From: Pseudomonas saxonica
Lineage (GTDB): Bacteria > Pseudomonadota > Gammaproteobacteria > Pseudomonadales > Pseudomonadaceae
DNA length: 64,000 nt
Assembly: GCF_007858365.1 (NCBI RefSeq)
Contig: NZ_VFIO01000014.1
Location: 17,747 to 81,746 of the forward strand
Direction of reading: 5' to 3'
In this document: piece by piece, positions 35,863 through 45,006 of the stretch
Layout: each line of letters begins with the position of its first letter
Numbering within the stretch: the first letter of the stretch is position 1
Made by a program: the position numbers and the translations under genes
The notes under the pieces: model-generated
Told to the model about the DNA's origin: nothing
Database searches by the model: none
The model's input: only the letters and a program-made list of their open reading frames with translations

Positions 35863-37297
35863 TTTTTCTCTCCTGGATTGGGCGGTCGCGCTGCTTATTG
35901 CCCAAGCCATTCTCGGGGCGCTGGATACCCTCTATCACCACGAACTCACTGTCGCGTTGCCTTATCGGCACAGCGCTCGGCTGGAGTTGTCGATCCACGC
36001 ACTGCGGTCGTGTTTCTACGGGATTCTGTTTCTGGGAATGGCGCATCTGGCGTTTCAGGGTGCGTGGGCGATTGTGATTGCGTTGCTGTTCGCACTGGAG
36101 ATTGGCCTGACTCTATGGGATTTCGTGGTCGAGGATCGCAGCCGCAAACTGCCAGCCATCGAGCGGATCATGCACACCGTGCTGGCGGTGAATGGCGGGG
36201 CGTTTTTTGCCTTGTACGGGGTGCAACTGGCGCAATGGGCGAGTCTGCCGACGGGCCTGAGCGCGATCGATTTCGGCTGGCGCGGCTGGTTGCTGACGTT
36301 GTTCGCTGTCGGCGTGACGGCCTCGGGCATTCGCGATGGATTGGCGGCGCTGCGCATGCAGCGCGAAGGCAAGCCGTCGAACCCGTTCGCGGGCGGCGCT
36401 TCTAAGCGCGTGCTGGTGACCGGTGGCACCGGGTTTATCGGTGAAATGCTGGTCAATCAATTGCTCGACGCCGGTCACACCGTCAGCGTGCTGGCTCGCG
36501 ATCCGCTGAAAGCGGCGTACCTGTTTGATGGCCGCGCCCGGTGCCTGCGTTCGCTGAGCAAACTGGGCTACAACGAAACCTTCGACGTGGTGATCAATTT
36601 GGCCGGTGCGCCGGTGGCGGGGCCACGCTGGTGTGCCAAGCGCCAGGCGCAACTGATCGCCAGTCGGGTTAACACCACTGAAACATTGATCAACTGGCTG
36701 AAGAACGTCCGGCGTAAACCGGCGCTGTGGGTTCAGGCCTCGGCCATTGGTTTTTACGGCGTGCGCGATGCTAGCGAAAGTCTTGATGAACGCGCCAGCA
36801 AGGGTGACGGATTCATGGCTGAGTTGTGCGCAAAATGGGAAGCCGCCGCGCAACCGGCCATCGAATTCGGCATGCGTCAGGTGGTGCTGCGTCTGGGGGT
36901 GGTGTTCGGCCCCGGCGGCGCGTTGTTGCCGTTGCTGATTCCGTTCCGCCTGGGGTTTGGCGGGCGGATGGGCGATGGCCAACAGATCATGAGCTGGGTG
37001 CACCGCGATGATGTGATTCAAGTGATCGCCCGCGCATTCGCCGACGACAACCTGAGCGGCACCTACAACCTGGTGGCGCCGGACGCGGTCAGTCAGGCGG
37101 TGTTCGCCGAGCGTGTCGGTAAAGTCTTGAAGCGCCCGGTGTGGTTCCACATTCCGGCTACGCCGGTACGCGCACTGGCCGGAGAAATGGCGCAGTTGTT
37201 CTTCGACGGTCAGCGCGTTGTGCCCAGCCGTCTGACCGAGGCGGGTTACACGTTCCGTTACCCGACCCTCGACGCTGCCCTGCGCGATCTAGCTTGA
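35855..37297 (+). CDS. TIGR01777-family NAD(P)-dependent epimerase with N-terminal membrane domain
   Basis: A 480-residue two-domain protein. Residues 1-170 carry about five hydrophobic segments and are unlike ordinary TIGR01777 proteins. From about residue 182 the SDR-type domain begins with VLVTGGTGFIGEMLVNQLL (dinucleotide-binding GxxGxxG). It continues with VINLAGAPVAGPRW, a SAIGFYG active-site-like Tyr segment, LRLGVVFGPGGALLP and a C-terminal DUF1731-like tail. The start is the ATG at 35855, inside the end of the preceding gene. The reaction is unknown for this family. It belongs to a tight operon with the 37307 gene. Confidence 0.85.
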   Translation: MSDFSLLDWAVALLIAQAILGALDTLYHHELTVALPYRHSARLELSIHALRSCFYGILFLGMAHLAFQGAWAIVIALLFALEIGLTLWDFVVEDRSRKLPAIERIMHTVLAVNGGAFFALYGVQLAQWASLPTGLSAIDFGWRGWLLTLFAVGVTASGIRDGLAALRMQREGKPSNPFAGGASKRVLVTGGTGFIGEMLVNQLLDAGHTVSVLARDPLKAAYLFDGRARCLRSLSKLGYNETFDVVINLAGAPVAGPRWCAKRQAQLIASRVNTTETLINWLKNVRRKPALWVQASAIGFYGVRDASESLDERASKGDGFMAELCAKWEAAAQPAIEFGMRQVVLRLGVVFGPGGALLPLLIPFRLGFGGRMGDGQQIMSWVHRDDVIQVIARAFADDNLSGTYNLVAPDAVSQAVFAERVGKVLKRPVWFHIPATPVRALAGEMAQLFFDGQRVVPSRLTEAGYTFRYPTLDAALRDLA

Positions 37298-37306
37298 GGA
37301 CAACCC

Positions 37307-39742
37307 ATGAGCAAGCCTCTGATGTACCTGCTGGCCGGCAACGGTGGTGCCGCCGATTGGTGGGATGACGCGTTGCCGCACTTTCAGCGCTATCAGGTGG
37401 TACCACTGGAACTACCAGGCTTCGGCAATAATCCTCAAGCCCCGTGTGAAGACCTTGCCGCCTACGCTCAGGCCCTGGTGACGGCGACCGTCAAAGGCAG
37501 CGCGATCATGGCGGTCGGGGTGAATGCGTTGCTGGTGTTGCATGCGCTACAACGTGAGCCGGGTCACTTTTGCCGCAGTGTTTTGTTGGCGCCGGTGGGG
37601 GCGTTTTTGTGGCAACGACGGCTGCCGGCATTGATGTCGCCGCTGCCCATTCGCAAAACCATTCACTGGCTGCTGTCGAACAAGTCCGCGCTGTTTGCGC
37701 ACAAGTTTTCCAACCAGACCTGGACGCCCGCGCAGTACCAGCGCATGGGCGCCGGCTATGCACGCTGCCGCGCATTTGTGCCGCACTGGGACCTGGTACG
37801 GGCGGACACCGCGTTGCCATTGCTGGAGTGGATCACCGATCCGGTCGAGTTGGTCTGGGGCGATCAGGACAATGTGCTGGGCATCGAGCAGGCTGCCGCT
37901 TGGTCGGCGATTCTGGCTCGCGCTGATCTGACTATCAGCCTGAAAACCGGTTGGGGGCATTACCCATGGATCGATTCGCCGGCCGAGTTCGCTGAGTGGC
38001 TGGAGTCGGGTGAATGCGGATTCGTCGCTCACACCAAGGGTGGTCGGTTGCGTCTGGCCGAGTTGGCCGGGCAAGCGGTGCCGCCCGCGCTGTCACTCAA
38101 TGACTGCGATGATTCACGCTTGCCGGCGTTCCTCGCCAGCCAACCGGGGGTCACGTGGGCGGTGCGTTCCTCCAGTTACGGCGAGGATCAGGCCGATTCG
38201 GCGAATGCGGGTTTGAGCACTACGTTCCTGCGAGAATCGACTTCGAACGTGCCGGCTCGTATTACCGAATTGAGCGCCGCGGGTGTTGAAGAAGTGGTGG
38301 TGCAGCGTTTCATCACACCGCAGCTGTCCGGCATCGCTTTCGTTCGTCACCTGTCGGTGGAACTGGAATGGGTGCAAGGGCATCTTGAGTCACTGGCCGA
38401 TGGTCAGGTGAGTCCCGAGCGCGCAATCATTTCCCGCCTCGGCGCCTCCTGGAGCAGCGACACCTTCAAGCCTTCACTGGGCTTGACCGCTGACCTGTTG
38501 TGGCGCTTTCTACAAGACGTTTTGCGGGTCTTTCACTATGTGCCTGGCGACGTTGAATGGGCCTGGGACGGTACGAAGCTGTGGCTGTTGCAATACCGGC
38601 CGATCAGCGACTACGGTTGGCGTCGTCACCTGACGGCCGCCAACATCGCAGAAATCCTGCCACCACAACCGAGCGTTTTCGTGGAGTACGCCCAGCGACG
38701 TGCGGCGGCGAGTATTCCGGCGATCATGGCGCGTTGGGATTCGCGGGTGTTGCAGGATAACGAACCGTTCACCGCTGTGTTTGACGGCGCGTCGTACATC
38801 AACAATGATCTGTTTCTCGCTCGATTGGCCGACTGGGGGATCTCTGCCAGCAGCTACGCCGGTGAAGTCGGCGGCGCGACCCCGCATCTACCTTGGCGAC
38901 CGCTGCGAATGCTGCGCTCGCTGCCGTTGTTCCTGCGTATGCAGCGTATCGCGCGCGGGCATTTGCTGACGTTAGAAAAGCGCTTGCGCCGTTTTGACGA
39001 TGAACTGTCCGAGCTGATCGCCCAAGGCGCTGACGGCCAACAACTGGCCGACTGGTTCACCCGGTTTTATGTGTTCGTGGTGCAAGGCAACTTGTGCATC
39101 GCCACCTCACTGGCCAGCAGCGGCGGCGACCTGCTGGGCCGGCCGCCGACGGCTTATGACGACCTTGATAACAGCCCGCATCGACTGCCCTGGGAAACCG
39201 ATCCGGCCAAGCCGCGCCCGGCCCCAACGGATCTGCCATTACAGGCCTTCCCCCAATGGCCGGGGTTTATCCGCTTAGCCCATTCGGCCGGCTTGCCGGG
39301 CCTGCGTGGTTACTACCTTCAAGTGCGCGAATGGTATCGCGACAACCTGATGCGGATCTTTTTTCGCCTGCACCACGCCATGCCGATGGCGGATCGAGCG
39401 CATTGGTTTGCGCCTCATCCAGACATTCGCAGCCGCGACGGCAGCTTCTGGCAGGACGGTCGCGAAGGCACCGAACAAGCCACCGGTTTCATGATCTATC
39501 CGGGGCAGGTGCAAGGGGTTCTGGGCGACGACATTTTACTCGAAGACACCCTTGATCCGGGGCAACATGCACACTACCAAGCGGCGCGGGCGGTGATTGC
39601 GCGGATGGGCGGGCGCTTGTCCCACGGCTCGACGTTGTTGCGCGAGTTGCGAAAACCTTCAGCGATACTGCCTCAAGTAGATGTGGCGTGGTTAGGGTGT
39701 GAGGTGCTTTATCGCGATGGTGAGTTGACGTTGGTGAAGTAG
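37307..39742 (+). CDS. Alpha/beta-hydrolase-like domain fused to a PEP-synthase/rifampin-phosphotransferase-like module
   Basis: An 811-residue fusion. Residues 1-240 resemble an alpha/beta hydrolase, but the nucleophile elbow reads G-V-N-A-L (71-75), with Asn73 where Ser is expected. From about residue 270 an ATP-grasp domain appears (VRSSSYGEDQADSANAG, then VVVQRFITPQLSGIAFV and the WAWDGTKLWLLQYRP segment). A long helical region follows (about 430-720). The C-terminal swivelling domain has GGRLSHGSTLLRELRKPSAI, with His773 in the phospho-histidine position. The ATP-domain/variable/His-domain order is that of rifampin phosphotransferase, without the PEP-binding barrel. It may phosphorylate an unknown small molecule. 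Confidence 0.85.
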   Translation: MSKPLMYLLAGNGGAADWWDDALPHFQRYQVVPLELPGFGNNPQAPCEDLAAYAQALVTATVKGSAIMAVGVNALLVLHALQREPGHFCRSVLLAPVGAFLWQRRLPALMSPLPIRKTIHWLLSNKSALFAHKFSNQTWTPAQYQRMGAGYARCRAFVPHWDLVRADTALPLLEWITDPVELVWGDQDNVLGIEQAAAWSAILARADLTISLKTGWGHYPWIDSPAEFAEWLESGECGFVAHTKGGRLRLAELAGQAVPPALSLNDCDDSRLPAFLASQPGVTWAVRSSSYGEDQADSANAGLSTTFLRESTSNVPARITELSAAGVEEVVVQRFITPQLSGIAFVRHLSVELEWVQGHLESLADGQVSPERAIISRLGASWSSDTFKPSLGLTADLLWRFLQDVLRVFHYVPGDVEWAWDGTKLWLLQYRPISDYGWRRHLTAANIAEILPPQPSVFVEYAQRRAAASIPAIMARWDSRVLQDNEPFTAVFDGASYINNDLFLARLADWGISASSYAGEVGGATPHLPWRPLRMLRSLPLFLRMQRIARGHLLTLEKRLRRFDDELSELIAQGADGQQLADWFTRFYVFVVQGNLCIATSLASSGGDLLGRPPTAYDDLDNSPHRLPWETDPAKPRPAPTDLPLQAFPQWPGFIRLAHSAGLPGLRGYYLQVREWYRDNLMRIFFRLHHAMPMADRAHWFAPHPDIRSRDGSFWQDGREGTEQATGFMIYPGQVQGVLGDDILLEDTLDPGQHAHYQAARAVIARMGGRLSHGSTLLRELRKPSAILPQVDVAWLGCEVLYRDGELTLVK

Positions 39743-40027
39743 GGGGCTATCCGTCCGAGGATCACGCATTGCGTAACTAAACCGGTTGCCACTTATGTGG
39801 CAGCAGCTGCGCAATATCACTCGCCCGCTGCTCTCGGTACCGGCACGCATGGCGATCCTGACGTTAAGGGTAACTGCGTCCGCACAAAAGGTGGACACAA
39901 TCAACTCAAGCGACGGTGTCAGGAAGGTTTGCCTGGACGGTTACAGAGCTAGGGCAAAGCCTTTGGAATCTGGCATCACGCACACGCGATGACGGACAAG
40001 ACCGAATCTATGCAGTGCTTAATCAAA
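39743..40027. other. Remnant-rich gap at the distal edge of the accessory segment
   Basis: No intact gene is present. On the minus strand, about 39780-39870 reads YREQRASDIAQLLPHKWQPV and a stop, which resembles the C-terminal end of IS66-type transposases. The match is short and from memory, so weak. The rest is unassigned and runs into the cobF 3' duplicate. Confidence 0.35.
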
Positions 40028-40166
40028 TGGCACCGACGATGAAATCCTGATTGCCGGCAAGTTGGCGGACGTGTGTGAAGCGATCAAAACAGCCCGCGAG
40101 CAAGGCCGTCAGCGCAAAGGCTGGATTATGGATACAGATCTACTGCGGCGCCGGCGAGCAGTTTGA
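40028..40166 (+). pseudogene. Detached 3' fragment of cobF (direct repeat copy 2)
   Basis: The frame 40029-40166 encodes GTDDEILIAGKLADVCEAIK and the rest of the CobF C-terminus, ending DTDLLRRRRAV. It is nearly identical to cobF 32467-32574 but has its own divergent last codons. There is no start and no upstream cobF sequence. It is probably the leftover end of a cobF allele after insertion or recombination. Confidence 0.88.
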
Positions 40167-40267
40167 CTTATCTCCTACAAACTAATCAGACCCTAATGAC
40201 GGTGCTGATTCAAAAAAAGGCATAGCTTTCGTTTTCCGTATCCGCATTGAAAAACGGAAAACATCTC

Positions 40268-42256
40268 ATGCAACGTACCTCTGTGACTTATGTGCCGGCA
40301 ATAGACGGGCTGCGTGCCATCGCGGTGCTTGCAGTCATCGTGTTTCACGCCGGCTTCCTCGATTTCCTGCCGGGCGGCTTTACCGGCGTTGATCTTTTTT
40401 TTGTCATCTCCGGATATGTAATCAGCCAGTCGCTTGCAGAGCGCAGGCATTTGAAATTCGGCGAGTATCTGCGCGACTTTTACCGCAGGCGCTGCCTGCG
40501 CATATTGCCTGCGTTACTGGTCATGCTGTTGTCCAGCTTCGTGTTGTCAGCGCTGTTTATGCCGCAGTTCTGGCTCAGCGACCAGATCAACTACACAGGG
40601 TTCGCTGCCTTTGCGGGTATCAGCAACGTGGTGCTGGCCCGCCATGGCAATGCTTACTTTTCGCCGGGCACCGAGCTCAACCCTTATACACACACATGGT
40701 CACTTGGCGTTGAGGAACAGTTCTATGTGGTGTTCCCCGTGCTGTTTTTCCTGTGGCTTCGCTATAGAAATAAGACGCCTGTGGTGTGGACTCTTCTACC
40801 GGCTCTGGCCATTGCCTCTCTCATCATCTGTGCCATCCAGACCCCGGCAGACGCGCATTCAGCCTTTTATCTGTTGCCCGGCCGTTTTTGGGAGCTGGCC
40901 GCCGGGGCCATGCTTTATCAAGGGATTGAAGCCTGGCGCGGCACGCTGCGCTCCAGTGGTATCGTCAATGCCATATTGCTGTGCGGGCTGGGCTTGCTTG
41001 CCAGCGGTTTTCTGTTGGCCACACCCCTTCATTTTCCATTCCCGATGGCCATTGTCACGGTGTTGGGCGCGGTGTTGACGATAGCCGGGCTTGCACTGCC
41101 TGCACCCGAGTACACCTCGACCCTGCAGCGCCTGCTGCAAGTGCCGTGGTTGACGTATATGGGACGCTTGTCTTTCTCTCTTTATCTATGGCACTGGCCC
41201 GTGCTCGTGGTGTTGAGATGGACCACCGGGACGCAGCTTGTTGTTGTTCAACTCCTTTATCCGTTGGTGGTCTTTGTACTGGCCGCAATGTCTTATCACT
41301 GGATCGAGCTACCCGTGCGCACTGCCAGCTGTCTCTGGTTGCGCACGCCGTGGCGGACTTTCGGGCTTGCCCTGTGCACCCTTGTCCTGTTCGGCGGCAG
41401 CGCGTTTTGGGTCACGCATAACACAGAGCGGCTGTCCTTGAGCCAGACCCGCGACACCTATACCTGGTATGCCTATAAGCATTACCCGCGAGAGCCCTTT
41501 AACAGAATAAATGACGCCCGGGTGCGTGGGCGTCAGCTGTTTGTGATTGGGGATTCTCATGCAGCGGCCTATCGCACTCTGCTCAATAATGTCGCCATCA
41601 AGCTGGGCATTAAAGTGGTGGTGTACGAGCAGGGCGGCTGTGGTGTGGTGACCCTGCAGGATGCCGACCCGGCCAACTGTGCCCGCGGTCGTGAAGCGGA
41701 CTTCAAGGATATTGAAGCCCGGGCCAAGCCGGGAGACATTGTTTTTTTGGCGTCACTGCGGATGCCGGAACTGCAAGACCGGGACTGGGCCCTTGGCCAG
41801 ACCGCGGTCATCAGTCAGATGCTGAAGGAGCAAACACCTGCGAGGCTTGCCGCCGCAAAAACTTCTGCTGAAGCCGATTTGGCAAGGTTAGAGGCCATCA
41901 ATGTACATGTCCTGATAGATGCGCCAAAACCCCTGTTCAAATCACCGCCCAATCGCTGTTCTGACTGGTTCAACCGCATGAATCCGGTGTGCTCTCAAGG
42001 CATGACGGTAGGACGTGAACCTCTTTTACGTTTACGTGAAGCGCAAATGAAGCTTTTGGCGGCGTTAATGCGTGAGCATCCGGGCCTGACAGTCTGGGAC
42101 CCATTCCCTTTGCTGTGCCCGGGTACTCAGTGTTCGGCCTTTGATCCATTGGGCAAGCCGATGTTTTTCGACTCCAATCATCTCAGCGGTAATGGTAATC
42201 GCGTGCTTGAGCCTTCCTTCACTCAAGTGTTGCTGCACATCTGGGATCAATCCTGA
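40268..42256 (+). CDS. OafA/YrhL-type O-acyltransferase with C-terminal SGNH domain
   Basis: A 662-residue inner-membrane enzyme. The start is the ATG after CGGAAAACATCTC; a TTG 21 bases earlier is less likely. Residues 1-360 form an acyltransferase-3 domain of about ten helices, with YVPAIDGLRAIAV at the start, FHAGF, and FYRRRCLRILPAL. After a final helix near 370-390, a periplasmic SGNH domain has FVIGDSHAAAYRTLLNN and the closing DSNHLSGNG (catalytic Asp/His region). Such proteins O-acetylate O-antigen or exopolysaccharide. It converges with a glycosyltransferase gene, overlapping its 3' end by ten bases. Confidence 0.9.
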   Translation: MQRTSVTYVPAIDGLRAIAVLAVIVFHAGFLDFLPGGFTGVDLFFVISGYVISQSLAERRHLKFGEYLRDFYRRRCLRILPALLVMLLSSFVLSALFMPQFWLSDQINYTGFAAFAGISNVVLARHGNAYFSPGTELNPYTHTWSLGVEEQFYVVFPVLFFLWLRYRNKTPVVWTLLPALAIASLIICAIQTPADAHSAFYLLPGRFWELAAGAMLYQGIEAWRGTLRSSGIVNAILLCGLGLLASGFLLATPLHFPFPMAIVTVLGAVLTIAGLALPAPEYTSTLQRLLQVPWLTYMGRLSFSLYLWHWPVLVVLRWTTGTQLVVVQLLYPLVVFVLAAMSYHWIELPVRTASCLWLRTPWRTFGLALCTLVLFGGSAFWVTHNTERLSLSQTRDTYTWYAYKHYPREPFNRINDARVRGRQLFVIGDSHAAAYRTLLNNVAIKLGIKVVVYEQGGCGVVTLQDADPANCARGREADFKDIEARAKPGDIVFLASLRMPELQDRDWALGQTAVISQMLKEQTPARLAAAKTSAEADLARLEAINVHVLIDAPKPLFKSPPNRCSDWFNRMNPVCSQGMTVGREPLLRLREAQMKLLAALMREHPGLTVWDPFPLLCPGTQCSAFDPLGKPMFFDSNHLSGNGNRVLEPSFTQVLLHIWDQS

Positions 42257-43542
42257 AGGCGGTTTTTGGCTTCGATCCACTGTGACATGTATTGCGTACT
42301 TTTATGCTGGTGGTGTCGCAGCATGGCCCCGGTGAAGTTGTTGCGCCGGTGCTGTTCAAGCTCGGCGCGGCAGGCTTTGATGCGTTCAACCAGCGCCGGG
42401 CCGTGGCTCGACTGCAAGTACCGCTCAGCCAGCAGCTTCTGCCCGTGTTGTTGGGCCTGCTGCCAGGCCTGCGGGTTTTGGTAGAGGTCAACCGCGGCGG
42501 CAGCAATCGCGCTGGCGCTCTGTTCAATGGCCCCGGCCCACGGCAAGTCGCCGTGCATGCCTTCAGCGCCGACCGGCGTGGTCACATTGGGTGTGCCGCA
42601 GAGCATGGCATCGGCAATTTTGCCTTTGATCCCCGCGCCAAACCGCAACGGCGCCATGCAAACGCGGGCGTTACTCATGACGGCCAGCGCATCTTCGGCC
42701 CAGTTGAGCACGTGAAACCCTTGGGCCGGGTTGTGCAGGGCGGTGGCTTTAGGCGGGGTGTAGGCACCATAGACATGCAGTTGCGCGGTGGGCAGTTGCT
42801 GGCGAATCAAGGGCCAGATATGAGTCTTCATCCATAACACCGCGTCCCAGTTCGGCGCGTGGCGGAAGTTGCCAATACTCAGGAAGTGCTGACGCTGTTC
42901 ATAGGGCACGTAGGTCTGCGGCACGTGGTCGACCATCAGCGGGCACCAGTGCAACAATGCTTTGGGGACGTTGAAGTGCTCCACCAGCAAGTCGATTTCG
43001 TACTCGGAAATCATCAGGTTGAGGTCGCTGCGGTAAATCGCGGCTACTTCTCGCTGCGCCAGATCCGCATCCGCCATGTGCTCATAGGTTTCGCGGGGGG
43101 CCGGGGCGAACAGGCTGCTGAAGTCATCTTGCTCGGGATTGTGCTTGAGCCGTGCCTTGAGCTGTTGCTGGCGGGCGTCACGCAGGCTTTGCAGGTCGGA
43201 GGTTTCAAGCACGCGCAATGCACTCGGGCAGTGTTTCTCGACCCTCCAGCCAAACTGCTCTTCCATCATGAAACGGTCGAACAGCACGATGTCGGGGGCC
43301 AGTTCAGTGATAAAAGCGTCAAAGCTGCTGTTATTCAGCTCGATGTTCACTTCATCGATGCCCAGTGTGGCCAGATCGGCCTTGTGTTCACCAATCCCTG
43401 CCGGGCTGCTGAAGGTGATGTGCCAGCCTTCCTGCAAAAAGCTCTCGATAATCTGCATCATGTGCCCACCCGCCGCCGAGGAGCGTGGTTCGGGCCACAC
43501 GTAGCCAATGATCAGGACGCGGGTTTGCGGGGTGGACGGCAT
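42247..43542 (-). CDS. Glycosyltransferase (GT4-like)
   Basis: The 431-residue protein has a GT-B layout. The N-terminal half begins VLIIGYVWPEPRSSAAGGHM (donor/acceptor cleft Gly-rich start). The C-terminal half has FLSIGNFRHAPNWDAV, APLRFGAGIKGKIADAMLCGTPNVTTPVGAEGM, the usual nucleotide-sugar-binding stretch with an E near its end. No membrane segment is evident. It faces the acyltransferase tail to tail. A role in surface polysaccharide is plausible but the sugar is unknown. Confidence 0.82.
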   Translation of the reverse strand: MPSTPQTRVLIIGYVWPEPRSSAAGGHMMQIIESFLQEGWHITFSSPAGIGEHKADLATLGIDEVNIELNNSSFDAFITELAPDIVLFDRFMMEEQFGWRVEKHCPSALRVLETSDLQSLRDARQQQLKARLKHNPEQDDFSSLFAPAPRETYEHMADADLAQREVAAIYRSDLNLMISEYEIDLLVEHFNVPKALLHWCPLMVDHVPQTYVPYEQRQHFLSIGNFRHAPNWDAVLWMKTHIWPLIRQQLPTAQLHVYGAYTPPKATALHNPAQGFHVLNWAEDALAVMSNARVCMAPLRFGAGIKGKIADAMLCGTPNVTTPVGAEGMHGDLPWAGAIEQSASAIAAAAVDLYQNPQAWQQAQQHGQKLLAERYLQSSHGPALVERIKACRAELEQHRRNNFTGAMLRHHQHKSTQYMSQWIEAKNRLQD

Positions 43543-43639
43543 GGACAGATCCTTTAAGCGCAGAGGACGAAAAAAGGCGGCAATTAGAACACAACGCGCC
43601 CCTCGATACCGACTGGCATTGACCTGTTACATGGCACTG

Positions 43640-43828
43640 CGTAGCCTTGCGCTTTCGAGGTTCTTCGCACTGCGAAGCTAAGAAGGGAACGCGGTATGCC
43701 GCGGCTGCCCCCGCAACTGTAAACGGTCGATTACTGTGCAATGCCACTGCGTCATACGCGGGAAGGCGCAGAGTAGGGCTCAGCCTTTGGCTGACGCCCA
43801 GCCGTAAGCCAGGAGACCTGCCTCGTGA
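43640..43828 (+). ncRNA. Cobalamin (AdoCbl) riboswitch
   Basis: Conserved blocks appear in order: AAGAAGGGAACGCGGTAT, CCGCGGCTGCCCCCGCAACTG, ATGCCACTG, CGGGAAGGCGCAGAG and the B12-box-like GCCGTAAGCCAGGAGACCTG. The aptamer lies about 105 bases before cobW, so B12 binding should lower expression of cobW-cobN and the genes downstream. The 3' boundary and expression platform are approximate. Confidence 0.92.
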
Positions 43829-43932
43829 CAGATTTTTACTTCAACCGGGCGGGGTGATCCGGTGGCGAAAACCCGTGTGCCCAGGCCCGCGATGTCGTCC
43901 CGTATGCCCGCCGCTTTGCCAAAGGGCATCCG

Positions 43933-45003
43933 ATGAAAACACTGGCCAAAACTCCCGTCACGATCGTCACCGGCTTTCTCGGCTCGGGCAAAACCACGTT
44001 GCTGCGCCATATGCTGGACAACGCTCAAGGCCGTCGCATTGCCGTGATCGTCAATGAATTCGGCGAGTTGGGCATCGACGGTGAAATCCTCAAGCAATGC
44101 TCCATCGGTTGTACCGAAGAAGAGGCCAACGGTCGGGTCTATGAACTGGCCAACGGTTGCTTGTGCTGCACCGTGCAGGAAGAGTTCTTCCCGGTGATGC
44201 GCGAGCTAGTAGCCCGCCGTGGGGATATCGACCATATCCTGATCGAAACCTCTGGCCTGGCCCTGCCTAAACCTTTGGTGCAAGCCTTCCAGTGGCCGGA
44301 AATCCGCAGCGCCTGCACGGTAGATGCCGTGATCACCGTGGTCGACAGCCCGGCCGTGGCGGCCGGTACATTCGCGGCCTTCCCGGATCAAGTCGATGCC
44401 CAGCGCAAACTTGACCCAAATCTTGACCACGAATCGCCTCTGCACGAACTGTTTGCTGACCAACTGGCCAGCGCTGACCTGGTGATCCTCAACAAGGCTG
44501 ATCTGATCAGCCCTGAAGACCTGGCCAAGGTGCGCGCCGAAGTCGCTGAAGAACTGCCACCGGCGGTGAAAATCATTGAGGCCAGCAGCGGTCGCTTGCC
44601 ACTGGATGTGTTGCTGGGGCTGGGCGCGGGTTCTGAAGACCATATTGATGGCCGTCACAGCCACCATGACCATCATCACGATGGCGATGATGACCACGAC
44701 GATCACGACCACGATGCGTTTGATTCCATCTCCATCGAACTGCCGCAAGCCGAAGAGCGCCTGTTGATGGACGCCTTGACCGCGCTGGTGGTTAAGCACG
44801 GCATTCTGCGGGTCAAGGGTTTCGCCGCGATCCCGGGCAAGCCGATGCGGTTGCTGATTCAGGGCGTGGGCACACGTTTTGACAAACACTTCGATCGTGC
44901 CTGGGGCGCCGATGAGGCGCGCAACACCAAGCTGGTATTGATCGGTCAAGACCTTGACGCCGCATTGCTCGAATCCACCTTGCGTACAGCGTTGAGCGTA
45001 TAA
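43933..45003 (+). CDS. cobW: Cobalamin biosynthesis GTPase CobW
   Basis: A 356-residue G3E-family P-loop GTPase. The P-loop is GFLGSGKTT (residues 14-22), the metal-binding CxCC motif GCLCC is at 75-79, and NKAD specifies guanine. A histidine-rich loop (about residues 238-257, HSHHDHHHDG and following) lies before the C-terminal CobW_C domain. It is thought to supply cobalt to the CobN chelatase. It follows the cobalamin riboswitch and sits three bases before cobN. Confidence 0.95.
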   Translation: MKTLAKTPVTIVTGFLGSGKTTLLRHMLDNAQGRRIAVIVNEFGELGIDGEILKQCSIGCTEEEANGRVYELANGCLCCTVQEEFFPVMRELVARRGDIDHILIETSGLALPKPLVQAFQWPEIRSACTVDAVITVVDSPAVAAGTFAAFPDQVDAQRKLDPNLDHESPLHELFADQLASADLVILNKADLISPEDLAKVRAEVAEELPPAVKIIEASSGRLPLDVLLGLGAGSEDHIDGRHSHHDHHHDGDDDHDDHDHDAFDSISIELPQAEERLLMDALTALVVKHGILRVKGFAAIPGKPMRLLIQGVGTRFDKHFDRAWGADEARNTKLVLIGQDLDAALLESTLRTALSV

Positions 45004-45006
45004 GCC

